A DNA stretch of 64,000 nucleotides from Aulostomus chinensis (Eukaryota > Chordata > Actinopteri > Syngnathiformes > Aulostomidae), in NCBI GenBank assembly GCA_037954235.1, contig JBBMOA010000002.1, positions 16,849,009 to 16,913,008 on the forward strand, read 5' to 3'. Position 1 is the stretch's first letter, and the number at the start of each line of letters is the position of its first letter. Both the position numbers and the translations under genes were made by a program. The notes under the pieces were generated by a model, which ran no database searches, was not told where the DNA came from, and was given only the letters and a program-made list of their open reading frames with translations. Positions 1 to 64,000 of this stretch are shown in pieces.

Positions 1-129
1 TGTTTTGGCTGGATGCAGAAGTGTCAACTAGCGGATGTAAGAATTTTGCAGACCCTATGCATTGCAGGCTTCAACTCATCTCGCTGTGAATCGTTAGTGT
101 AAACTGGTTTTTGTCTACCCAGCAGCTAC

Positions 130-191
130 CTGGATGTCTTGAACTTCTCTATGCTGAAACCGATGGTTGGGACAATGTCTTGTGCCTGGGC
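130..191 (-). CDS. arl6: arl6 second coding exon
   Basis: A 62-nt exon encoding AQAQDIVPTIGFSIEKFKTS plus two bases of the next codon. It contains the switch I threonine (PTIGF) of Arf-family GTPases. Acceptor gtcttacag|GCCCAG, donor TCCAG|GTAGCT. It joins in phase 0 to the first coding exon. Later exons lie beyond the left edge, so the gene is partial here. Confidence 0.93.
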
Positions 192-356
192 CTGTAAGAC
201 AAGTGCAACTTAAATTATCTGAAATCTGTCGAACATTCCAAACATGCACAGGCAGTACGGTGCGAAATATGCTCAACTGTTATCATGTGTAAACTTTTTA
301 TTTTTTAAATTGCGTGTTGTCAGACACATTATTAATCCATTTAAACATTTACTTAC

Positions 357-476
357 ATTAGTTGGCTTGAGCTGGTTGATAATGGTGGTTTTACCACTGT
401 TGTCTAAGCCGAGACACAACACATTCACCTCTTTCTTCAAGCCCAGCCATCCTGCCAACTTGTCAAACAGCCCCAT
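357..476 (-). CDS. arl6: arl6 (BBS3) first coding exon
   Basis: ARL6 is an Arf-like small GTPase that recruits the BBSome coat to membranes for traffic into cilia; human loss causes Bardet-Biedl syndrome type 3. The exon encodes residues 1-40, starting MGLFDKLAGWLGLKKEVNV with the P-loop GLDNSGKT and ending LKPTN. Donor AAT|GTAAGT. The ATG at 476 gives the conserved MGL start, and no extended start is supported. The basic run reads LKKEV, where human ARL6 has LKKKEV, so it is one residue shorter. It follows epha6 in the same orientation, as in human. Confidence 0.94.
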
Positions 477-505
477 TGGCAGCAACCATCAGCTGTTGGT
501 CTGCT
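477..505 (-). other. arl6: arl6 5' UTR segment in first coding exon, with overlapping uORF
   Basis: Acceptor ataactgttacag ends at 506, so about 29 nt of leader precede the ATG. An out-of-frame upstream ATG at 489 opens an 8-codon frame ending in TGA at 463, overlapping the main start codon. Confidence 0.65.
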
Positions 506-1340
506 CTGTAACAGTTATACAGAGAAAATTAACATTACAACTGACCAGGGAGATCAAGTCAGCACCTCAGCTGGAGAAAATATCTGTTCTGATTTCTACT
601 AAAGTTATGTCTGTACTGTCCAGTTGTTTGGGATCTGCAGTGGCTCACTGCTCTCATACCACAGGTCTCATAGCAATAGTTACCTTCAATTAAATCTCTT
701 GAGTTATACAAGAAATCAAACAAATAACGTGTTGCTTTTAACGGTCACTTTTTTTTTTAAATTTATCGTGGTGAAGGGGCCTGTTACAGCTGCCACTGCT
801 CGGGGAAACATCACTTCTCCTTTACTAAATTGCTCATTGTTACCATCGTGCAGCAGCTGAGACTCCACAATACGTTTTGCAATTAATGACATAACGTTAC
901 GAATAAACACTCGCATTAGATGTAACGTCCATGGTTTAACAGGGTTATTTGTGTGTTTGTGGTTGTAAAGGCTACAGTCCATGGCAGACGTGAAGACACA
1001 AGCTAGCTCCCTATTTCTTAACATTAACCTTTAGCTTCAGCTAACCAGATTGGAGCGTAATTAACACTCGCTAACAACCATTCAGTTAATCTCTTGTTGT
1101 CACTGCTAGCTAGCACAGGCTACCGTTCAGACCGTGGCTTAGAGGAATTAAATATGCAGTGTCCGATACAACGTAGTTAATCTACGGCACAAATTCTATT
1201 AGATTGAGCTCAGCTTTTATACAAAAAACACGTCAAGCTGGAAAAAAAACATGGGACTTATTAGCTTTTAGCTAACACTACAGCAGTCGTTAGCTTGTAA
1301 AGCAGCATACGAGCGTTCTTACTGAAGAGCTTCACTTTAC
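506..1340 (-). other. arl6 intron 1, no gene seen
   Basis: AT-rich unique-looking sequence between the presumed non-coding exon and the first coding exon. The small ORFs here have no recognisable family. Confidence 0.5.
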
Positions 1341-1490
1341 CTGTGATTGTTTCTTCGCGGTTTTGACTCCAACATGTACTAAACACCACCCTCTGCTAGT
1401 TCATTTCTTAAGTGTCAGGCTTGTGTTTCATTCATTTCTCCCGGAGTCTATCATGCTCCCCCGGCTAACACCGAGGTATTTACACCGAGC
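1341..1490 (-). other. arl6: Probable non-coding first exon and transcription start of arl6
   Basis: Minus-strand sequence AATCACAG|GTAAAGTG at 1341/1340 is a good donor. It lies in a locally GC/CpG-richer stretch (about 1341-1520) and fits splicing to the acceptor at 506. The start site is estimated only; the left boundary is the donor. Confidence 0.5.
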
Positions 1491-1491
1491 T

Positions 1492-1504
1492 GTTGCTGGG
1501 TGAC
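1492..1504 (-). promoter_or_regulatory. arl6: X-box (RFX binding site) at the arl6 promoter
   Basis: The minus strand reads GTCACCCAGCAAC. It fits RYYNYY-N-RRNRAC at every position, with half-sites GTCACC and AGCAAC and a one-base spacer. RFX factors drive ciliary and BBS genes through X-boxes close to the start site. Distance to the donor of the non-coding exon is about 150 bp. Confidence 0.65.
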
Positions 1505-2109
1505 CAGCGAGCTGACTCTAGTCTGCCACCTGGAGGCCAAACTGCATTATGCAACTGGGAGAATTTGAGAATAAACTGTGTAATTTAGCATTTGCCTGAG
1601 CCACGAGGCAATGACATCAGATTATTGAAACACAACAGGTCTATGACATTAAACAGAAAGAAAAAAACACTTTTTATGCTTTTACACACACCCTTTCTTT
1701 TTCTTTTTTTTAAATTGAACTGTTTTTGCAGTTTTTTATTCTGCAGATTGTTTCATTATTGGAACTCCAATTCCATTTGGTGCAAAATGGTTATATTTAT
1801 ACAATGGAGAAAAGTGCATAGATACTGAGAGACCAGTATTGGAGATAACTGTGCTGCATGTGGATTGACAACTGAAATCTTTTACTGAGTTATAGCAAGG
1901 GAAGCTGATGACAGAAGAACATGTACCCTTTTAACATGGAACAAAATAAACAAGGAATCCTGTTCTTTAGCTTACATGCAAGCTTAGAGTATGTATGGTC
2001 AACTTAGATATACTTCAGGTTTAGTTAAGGTAAAAAGAAAATGGAGTCAGCAATTTAAAAAAACTATCACATCAAATGGAAAACTTTACACCCACACTAA
2101 AAAAAGAGG

Positions 2110-2995
2110 GCCTTTGGTATCATAAGGTGGGTGTATGCCCTCATCTGCACCCTACCACCTGAATTTTAAGAGCCACATAAAAACTATCACTAAATCAGCC
2201 TATTATCATCTCAAAAACATTGCACGAATCAAAGGATTTCTGTCTAAACAAGACATGGAAAAACTCGTCCCTGCATTTATTCTTAGTAGGCTAGATTATT
2301 GTAATGGTGTCTTTCCAGGTCTCAGTAAAAAAAATCAATCAAGCACCTGCAGCTCAACCAAAATGCTGCTGCCAGAGTCCTGACCAGCAGTAAGAACCAT
2401 GGACCACATTACACCTGTCCTTAAATCACTGCACTGGCTCCCTGGGTGTCAAAGGACTGAGTTCAAAATCCTGTTACTGGTCTATAAGTCACTGAACGGG
2501 CTTGGGCCTCAATACATGTCAGAGCTGCTGGCTGGGTATGAAGCATCCAGACCCCTCAGGTCATCAGGGACGGGTCTACTCAGCGTCCCCGGGGTCAGAA
2601 CCAAGCAGGGTGAAGCTGCTTTCAGCTTCTGTGGTCCACACCTGTGGAACAAACTCCCTGAACCTCTGAGGGGGGCACAAACTGTCAGCTCATTTAAATC
2701 AGGGCTGAAAACACTGCTGTTTACTGCAGCCTTCTTATAGTATTGATTTGGGATTGATCTGGGTGATTTGGTATTGATGGATTCATTTAATATTGATTTG
2801 TCTGCTGTCAAATTGATCTTAAACTGTTTTATTGATTTTAAATGATTTTTGAATGTTTTAATTAATGTTTTCAATTTTAAACTGATTCTAACTTTCCTTT
2901 CTCTCTTTCCCTCTGTAAAGCACTATGAATTGCCCTGTGTATGAATGGTGCTGTACAAATAAGTTTGCCTTTGCCTTTACCATAAACACCTGTTT
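2110..2995 (+). mobile_element. L2/CR1-like LINE, 5'-truncated 3' end
   Basis: Two ORF pieces (from about 2135 and 2399-2740) encode the C-terminal region of a fish non-LTR retrotransposon reverse transcriptase. Typical motifs are FKSHIKTITKSAYYHLKNI, ILSRLDYCN, PVLKSLHWLP, FKILLLVYKSLNGL and LWNKLPEPLR. A 3' UTR follows and ends in a short (TTTGCC)n tail. The frame is broken near 2335-2395. It is nearly identical to the minus-strand copy at 53218-53968 and lies between arl6 and epha6. Confidence 0.88.
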
Positions 2996-3289
2996 GACAC
3001 ACTCACCTGGCAATTCTTCATGTCCAGAAAACGTGTCTCTCGAGTGACAGTTAAGAGGACACCGTTTTTGAGAATGAGTCTGTATCCATGGATACAACTG
3101 TGTGTCAACCATCTGCTTTTAAAAACAAATAGGAAGCGAAGTATTAAAATAGGGTTGTTTATTAAGGAACAAACATATTGAGTAAAACATACACCTTTCA
3201 CAAGACTTTTAGTACAAGACACATTGCATTATCATGAGGGTAGAACACTTTTCTATAAAATCTTTTGACATTCAGCGGTCTTCGGTTCA

Positions 3290-3767
3290 AAAAACTGTAT
3301 TTTTTTTCAATCTTTATTTCAGTTGAAATACTTCATATACCAGCCGAAAAGTTGTTATTAAAATCCCAAACACATAACCATAAATCCTCTCCACATTATC
3401 ATCAGTCATGAGGTATCAGACTTGAGACCATTCGCAGTCAGTCAAAACCATTGGATTGTCACTTGGAAAGAGAAGAGGTATTGGTGAACACTTGAATTGA
3501 CACTAGAAATAAATCCTAAATTCAAGTGATTGCTAACAATTGCTGAGATATTAAAGAGACCACATTTGGCCAGAACTGACAGAGGTTGGTTGTTGTGGAG
3601 GCTGCATTGATGATCCATAAGATGATGATGGGTGTCATGTGGTGGAGCAGTGGACTACTCTCACATGAGCAGTGTGTGATACCTGTTAAACCTAACAGTC
3701 TGGTGTGCAATTAATTGAATGACGATGCCAAGGAACTTCGATTCCAGTCTGCCTTTGTGCCGTGGTC
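3290..3767 (-). other. epha6: epha6 3' UTR with candidate poly(A) signal
   Basis: Sequence after the stop codon with no coding signature. The first good minus-strand AATAAA is at 3318-3313, and a second is at 3163-3158. The true cleavage site is not known. The UTR end lies a few hundred bases from the L2-like LINE fragment. Confidence 0.5.
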
Positions 3768-58251
<54,484 letters not shown>

Positions 58252-58747
58252 CGTTGAGTCAGACACAAGTACGCTCTCAACTAAAGCGCAGCACAGACTC
58301 CGGAATAAATCCCCCCAAAATAGAGCGGTTTCATGAAAGAGGCTGCAGCATCCACACTCGGAAGGTCACTGTCGGATCCACAGGAGTTATTTTATTTGGG
58401 GTTTTTTTTTTCAGTCAAGCATTCCAATTACCTCCAAGTGGAGAGGGGCAGACAGACGATTCAAGCGACCTGCCATGGCGCGCAGAAACCCGACGGCTTG
58501 AGCCCGAGCAAGTTAAAAGAATGTTTAAGAAATCGCGGACTAGTTAGAAAGCTGAAAACATTGTCGGGTCGACGTGGACAGGTGCCACTAAGTGTCCAAG
58601 AGAAAACTTCTCCGAATTGGTCTGTCAGGTGAAGTCAGTCTGTATGTTGTTTAATGTGTTTATCCCAGAAAAGAAAAAGGAAAATCCCGGACTTCCTGCC
58701 TCACTTACATCCAACGCATCTCTGAATGCGTGTCTGTATCACTGCAC

Positions 58748-58800
<53 letters not shown>
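58252..58800 (-). promoter_or_regulatory. epha6: epha6 5' UTR and probable promoter region
   Basis: Sequence upstream of the start codon, with CpG-containing stretches (about 58340-58620). There is an in-frame TGA upstream of the ATG and an AT-rich CCAAATAAAATAAC element (minus strand, about 58399-58386) that could act as a TATA-like box. The start site cannot be fixed from sequence. A (CT)n run (58751-58803) lies just upstream. Confidence 0.4.

Positions 58801-58803
<3 letters not shown>
58751..58803. repeat. (CT)26 microsatellite upstream of epha6
   Basis: Uninterrupted CT array on the plus strand, (GA)n in the sense of epha6. GA repeats near promoters can bind GAGA-type factors. Confidence 0.95.
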
Positions 58804-58805
<2 letters not shown>

Positions 58806-61128
58806 CGCTGTTCCCATACCACAGCCACACAACGAAAAGCAAACTACAAGTACTTGTTCATTTGTTCATTGTTACACTTCTACCTCATTTCTCATTTTAC
58901 ACCATGTTATAACAGGCAAGTCAGACAGAATCTGTTGTGTATCGATTCCCGGAGCGCACCGGAGGGGAGGACGGAAATATGAAGCCATTATTAGACTACT
59001 GTACAGCCTTTTTGCTATGGTGTAGGTTATACCTGCATTGGATTATGTGGTTTTAGGAATAATAATGTGTCTGGGCAGTTTCTATTTATGGCAGCAGCGG
59101 AGGAAGGCGACCAGACAAGCAGATGGTGTGGGTTTGAAAAAGATAGAGTATAAGTTGATACAGAGCACGCTGGGTTGATGGTGCAAGAGCACACATTGTG
59201 AGTGTAAGTCACAAGCATAGTACACTCATATTGTTTGATAGGTAACTGAACAGGGACTCATTAACATATATTCAGTTCTTGTCAGCTTTTGTTATTTTCT
59301 GAATTGTTTGCATTTTGTTTTGAACGGTCCACAAAAAAAGCTCTTCCGCACCAGAAATGATGCACACGAGTCTTTCAACGGTGTGAAGTAAAATGTCAAA
59401 TTTCTACACGTTTCATCTTTAGGTACAGTAGGGGTTAAAAAAGGTATCACCAGAAAGCTCTAAAGGATTAACATTTTAATCCTCTAATGTGCTTGTATAT
59501 ATTTGTGCCTGCCTAAATACAGTATTTTTCCATTTAAATGTCAGATTGTCGTATTTTACTAGAAATGAACCCACAGGAAGCTGTCGCTGGGTAATTGAGC
59601 ATTATCAACAGCAGGTTCTCACTTCAAACGCTGCTGTTCTGATTAATGGCCTGCGAGCTTTACTCCTCATGCTGCTAACACAGGCCCACTGGGACTACTT
59701 TGACCCCCTCAGCTACTAGTGTATCAGCTCAGCTGTTGGAGGATAAAAGTGTAATGATGGCACTGACAGGTCACTCACTGTCGGTTAGGGTGACAGCAGA
59801 AGTAAATGCTGGCAGCGATGACAATGGCATTGAAGGATTTAGTCAGGGCGTACAGTTCAACTGCATGCTGACAAGCAACATCTACTGTATGTTATGGTTC
59901 AGAAAACAGCCAGGATGTGTCACCACCGCACGGTTGTTTATATCCTCTACCTTCTCCATCTGTCCACGGATGCCTCCGGACATTCCTGATCCCTCGGTCC
60001 CTGTCAGTGTGACAGTATTAATACTGGTCCCCTTCACTTTGCCCCTGGCCAGTTTGTTACTTTGAGATGTTGCCTTCCCGCCACCTGACTCTGTTCCTGA
60101 GTTCTGTTCTTCCCTGTTTCTTTAGACCAGTTAGCTTGGACCTACATACCTGCCCTTTGGTTCAAACTTATTTGTCTGGCTATGAATAGCTCAAATTTTG
60201 ATGTCCCAAAATTCCAAGCTTGTTCCTTTCCCATTTATCTCTATAAAAAGATTCTCTATATATTCTGCATATTCTGCATGAAACCAATCCGTGGGCAAGG
60301 GAGAAAATGTCAGACACAGAAGCTTCTGGTTTTTGTTTTCTGTTTTCGGAGCTTTGACCTATCACGTCAGTGTGGGTCTTGGTTGCGTTCATATAAACAG
60401 TCCGTGTGTGAAACGGAGGCAGGACGCATTGGCCGAAATGCGTTTGCTAAGATGGCTGAAGTGGGAAGATTTAATGAAGATTTTTTAGTACTTTTAAATT
60501 ATCAACTGAGCGTAAACTGGCTGCTTTAGACACAGTCCATTAGTATTTTTCATCTTTCAACACCATTCAAACTTCACAAGTTGCTGAACTGACTGTAAAC
60601 AATGAGCAGTGGCCAAAACAAAGACATCTGGGACCAGATATCTGGTGGCCACACGAGAAACCCCTTAACTGGCCCTCTTACCCAGAGGTTAGGTTGTCAG
60701 ACATAGCCAATGAGCTCAGAGATTACTTTCATTTGGATGAAACATGGATTATGTGTAACACTTGATCCACGTGCAACTCAGTATTTCAGCACCAGGGACA
60801 GAGACATGGGACTCCACTAACTTCTCTGTTGCTCTAAATTTAGAGCAGAAAATTTCTAAAACCTTGTACATATAAATAGCACAACATAATCAGTAAACGT
60901 CTCATGTCTTCATTCATTCAAACTTTCGGAATTTCAAGACATTTTGGTTTCAGGTAACAGCAGGAATCATGCAGTCCCTGTCATTAGTAATACTACCATC
61001 TTCTGTTCATTGGCTGCTGTGATTGACAGAAACAATATATATTGATTAAGTAATTCAAAAAAGATTTTGAATGACAATATCAGAATCAGTGGGTTTGATC
61101 TGATGTTAATAATGTGCAATAAAAGACC
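58804..61128. other. Upstream intergenic stretch, no gene recognised
   Basis: Short ORFs only (the longest about 120 codons at 59700-60065), without recognisable domains or splice-linked partners. Confidence 0.6.
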
Positions 61129-61490
61129 ATGAACCATCCATCCATCCATCCATCCATCCATTTTCTACAGCTTATCCTGTTAAGGGTCACGGGGGGGGGC
61201 TGGATCCTATCCCAGCGACTTTCAGGTGAGAGGCGGGGTTCACCCTGGACAGGTCACCAGTCCATCACAGGACCAACACATAGAGACAGACAACCATTCA
61301 CACTCACAGTCACACCTACAATCAATTTAGAGTATCAATCAGCCTCGTCCTCTCTTGATGTCTTTGGACTGTGGGAGGAAGCTGGAGTACCAGAGAGAAC
61401 CCACACAGGGAGAACATGGAGACTCACACAGAAAGATCCCACCTTCTTGCTGTGAGGCAACAGTGCTAACCACTGCACCACCGTGCTGCC
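61129..61490 (-). mobile_element. V-SINE, full length, minus orientation
   Basis: Reads from the (CATC)n tail through the conserved centre to the head GGCAGCACGGTGGTGCAGTG at 61490. Flanking ATGAACCAT at both ends (about 61129-61137 and 61491-61499) is a likely target-site duplication, partly merged with the tail. Confidence 0.9.
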
Positions 61491-61499
61491 ATGAACCAT

Positions 61500-62030
61500 A
61501 TTAAACCCTTGAATATATTCACAATGAATAGTGAGTTCCTATTTATTTATTAAGTTTTTTACTTTTTTATTTCTCTGTTCTGTCTGCTTCCTGCTGTTTG
61601 AAAGATTCAAGAAATGTGGGTATCTAATGGTCAATTTTAATCCATTTACTTCTAGCAGAGTGAAAGCACCATAACTATGTTCCACATATTGTTGATGCTA
61701 TTTTTTGCTCTGCAAGAAGTTGAGCAGAGGGTTGGAAATTGATTTTGTTTGTCCATTTATCCAAGCAACAATTTGTTCATCTCAATAAAGCTGGAAATTT
61801 ACAAGGAATTTGCTGCACACTTCCATGATTTAATGGCAGATGATGTGTGGAGCGAAAGATCAAAGTTTCAATTTGCTACAACATATCTTTTTTCCTCAAA
61901 ATAGACGATCCAAATGTTTAGAATGACCTTTTTTTTTTTTCTTTTTTTTTTTTCCACCATAACCAAACAAACACTTTCAACTGAAGCTAAGAAAAGAGTT
62001 CATTTGTGGATCCCAGAGGATAGATTTTAA
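61500..62030. other. Intergenic stretch, nothing recognised
   Basis: AT-rich, with T-runs at 61929-61952. No ORF of interest. Confidence 0.6.
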
Positions 62031-62084
62031 ACACTGCATGAGCTTTTCAAACACACTGCAGAACATAATAGCTCAGGAAGCTAA

Positions 62085-62410
62085 CGGTACATTGCCCCAG
62101 GATACAGAACATATTCATTTTACACACATGAATATATTTCCTCCAATTCTCAGATCCTTGCACTGGTTTCTAGTCAAATATAGAATTAATTTCAAGGCCT
62201 GGATTGTCACTCCAAGTCACGTCTGCACCCAAATTATATAGATATGTTTGCTGAGTATGAAGCAGGTAGGTCCCTCAGATCTGTAGGGACTGCTCAGTTA
62301 GTTGAGCCAGATTTCGATTCGAGTGTGGTGAAGCAGCTTTTAGCCAGTATGGTGCCCACTGCTGGACTCAGTGCCCCTTGGAGGTAAAACAGTAGCCCTT
62401 TTAAGACGTG
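62085..62410 (+). mobile_element. Old LINE 3' relic
   Basis: Degenerate translation keeps ILRSLHWF..KYRINFK and, after frameshifts, EAGRSLRSVGTAQLVEPDF, recalling the HWLPV..R..FK and SRPLRSSGTGLL segments of the L2-like copies elsewhere in the window, but far more diverged. Confidence 0.5.
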
Positions 62411-63741
62411 TACATTTCTTCTTCTTTTTATTTAAATGGTAATTTTTATTTTCAAAAATTTTAGTTTCAAACGTGTCTTTTAATCCTCTTGGTCTTATGA
62501 ATGCTACTCTTTTAAAATCAGCTAATTTTTATTAGCTTTGTTCTGTGTTGCCCTTTGAAAGACCTCTGTATATGGTATGGTGCTAAACTTCACTTACCTT
62601 ACACAAATATTTTGTTGCTTTTAGTCTCAGTTTGCTCACCTTTCACATGCTTTACCTGGTGTTTGTGTTCTGATAGCACTGTTCAACTTTACCATCACTT
62701 AGTGACTAAAGAACCTGTAGTTGTATATAGTCGTAGAAGTACAAATAAACATGAACATTTTATTATTTGTATAATCAAGCAACATAATGCCTCCAGAGGG
62801 CTATGAAGGGCGAAGGTTACTGCAGATGTCCCAGAACAGCTGCATCATGTGCAGACTACCCAGCAATTATTTTAATGAATGACACGATTATACATTCTGC
62901 TAAACATTGAGAATGGTTTGCATATTTTCTCAGGGTTTTGGCCTTTACTGTATTTCAGTGAAGGTCTAATTGCTTCTTCTTCCATTGTGCTGCCTAACTG
63001 ATGTTTGTATTTTGTAGTCATCAGTAAATTTCTCTGTAATGGGTGAGGAAATAATGCAACATTCTTATTAACACACCAGAAGACATATATTCATTGATCA
63101 GGAAGTAATAAATTCATTTACTAATTAATGATAACAAGAAGAGGAAGAATGTTGAGTGTTTAACATATTTGCATTCTCATTAGTCTGAAAGTTTTATTTC
63201 TTGAATAAAGAATTTGAGTTAGAATGCTACATCCACAAATTGAAAGAGGTTTAAATCCATATTGGCCCTTTCCTCGTATAGATGTACAAACCAGAACACC
63301 TTCCTACCGCAACGTTAAATTGAAATTGCCATCTTCTTGCTCCAGATTCCCCGTTGTTGCTCCTTCTTTATGTTGCTAAAACACAAAGTCAAAGTCTAGA
63401 AAGTCAATTGTGTGAGCAGCATTTGTTTGCAAACAGTTTGGCTGTAACTGACCAATCCATGAATTGTATGAAAGTCTTTACAGCAATTTCATTCTTGTAA
63501 ATGTAAAATGTAATATGGGTTCAAACAAACCCATCTGTTCAGGTCAAAGGACAATTGTGGTTTACAAGTTTTGGTTTTTGAAAATGCGAAACAAACAGCA
63601 GTCACACAGCACACATAAAGAGTTAAGAGCAGAACTGTCTTTTAGTTGGCCAACTTGAATCAAACGCCCACTTCAGGAAGTCCAGTATCCATGTGACCCA
63701 TTTACCAAACTTTATTCTGTTACTTCCCTGACTGAATATCA
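62411..63741. other. Intergenic stretch, no gene recognised
   Basis: AT-rich sequence with only short unassignable ORFs. Confidence 0.6.
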
Positions 63742-63963
63742 CCCATCCATCCATTTCCATTTCTACTGCTTATCCTGTTAAGGGTCATGTGTGTGTGTGT
63801 GTGGGGGGGGGGGGGGGGCTGGAGCCTATCTAAGCGGCTTTTGGGTGTGAGGCGGGGTTCACCCTGGACAGGTCGGCAGGCCAATACAGCCCAGCCAGGG
63901 CTCGAACCTGGAACCCTCTTGCTGTCAGGTGACAGTGCAAACCACTGCACCATCATGCCGCCA
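63742..63963 (-). mobile_element. V-SINE with internal deletion, minus orientation
   Basis: Tail (CATC)n, CTGCTTATCCTGTTAAGGGT, a (TG)n-G18 expansion at 63787-63818, GGCGGGGTTCACCCTGGACA, then straight to the head (GGGCTCGAACCTGGAACCC, CACTGCACCATCATGCCGCC). The conserved centre is missing. Confidence 0.88.
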
Positions 63964-64000
63964 CCTGAAGAAATCATTTTGAGGGGTTTTGGGGCAAAAA

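Noticed and set aside
244..693. 149-codon plus-strand ORF
   Set aside because: Antisense shadow of the arl6 first coding exon, with no domain.
59700..60065. 121-codon ORF upstream of epha6
   Set aside because: No domain and no splice context.

Overview
The window is vertebrate nuclear DNA from a teleost fish, probably a percomorph. The evidence is the intron-exon architecture, the many CA/TG microsatellites, fish-type V-SINE and AFC-like tRNA-SINE copies, L2-like LINE 3' ends and a Tc1/mariner element. The species cannot be named from sequence alone. No bacterial, viral or CRISPR feature is present.

One gene dominates. A complete Eph-family receptor tyrosine kinase lies on the minus strand from start codon 58251 to stop codon 3768. 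I assembled 20 coding exons by hand from GT-AG boundaries and phase matching. They sum to 2970 nt, an intact frame of 989 codons plus stop. Order: signal peptide, ephrin-binding domain, Cys-rich region, two fibronectin III domains, membrane helix, juxtamembrane tyrosines, active-looking kinase, SAM domain and a C-terminal PDZ-binding tail. SAM and kinase sequence fit EPHA6 best. Immediately downstream on the same strand lies the 5' part of a second gene, arl6 (BBS3), with two coding exons (357-476 and 130-191), a probable non-coding first exon and a good RFX X-box. The rest of arl6 lies off the left edge. The EPHA6-ARL6 order and orientation match the human locus, which supports both names.

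Layout, left to right: arl6 5' end and promoter (1-1530); intergenic L2-like LINE fragment (about 2110-2995); epha6 3'UTR and SAM/kinase exons (3.3-8.2 kb); juxtamembrane, TM and FN3-2 exons (10.0-13.6 kb); 11.2-kb intron (13.6-24.8 kb); FN3-1 and Cys-rich exons (24.8-26.1 kb); 12.4-kb intron rich in repeats (26.1-38.6 kb); four exons of the ligand-binding domain (38.6-40.2 kb); 6.7-kb intron; exon 2 (46.9 kb); 11.2-kb intron holding a Tc1 element with an L2 fragment nested inside (53-55 kb); exon 1 (58.2 kb); upstream flank to 64 kb with SINEs and a LINE relic.

Most noteworthy: (1) the normally single ~660-bp Eph exon III is cut by three extra phase-0 introns, all at AG|GTG; (2) an X-box sits at the arl6 promoter; (3) a (CT)n microsatellite is the polypyrimidine tract of exon 4, while a (GAGAA)n array lies near the other end of the same intron; (4) a (CA)n tract starts 19 nt after the TM-exon donor; (5) there is a perfect 130-bp palindrome; (6) several nested or inverted transposon arrangements carry readable target-site duplications. 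I found no wholly new gene system.
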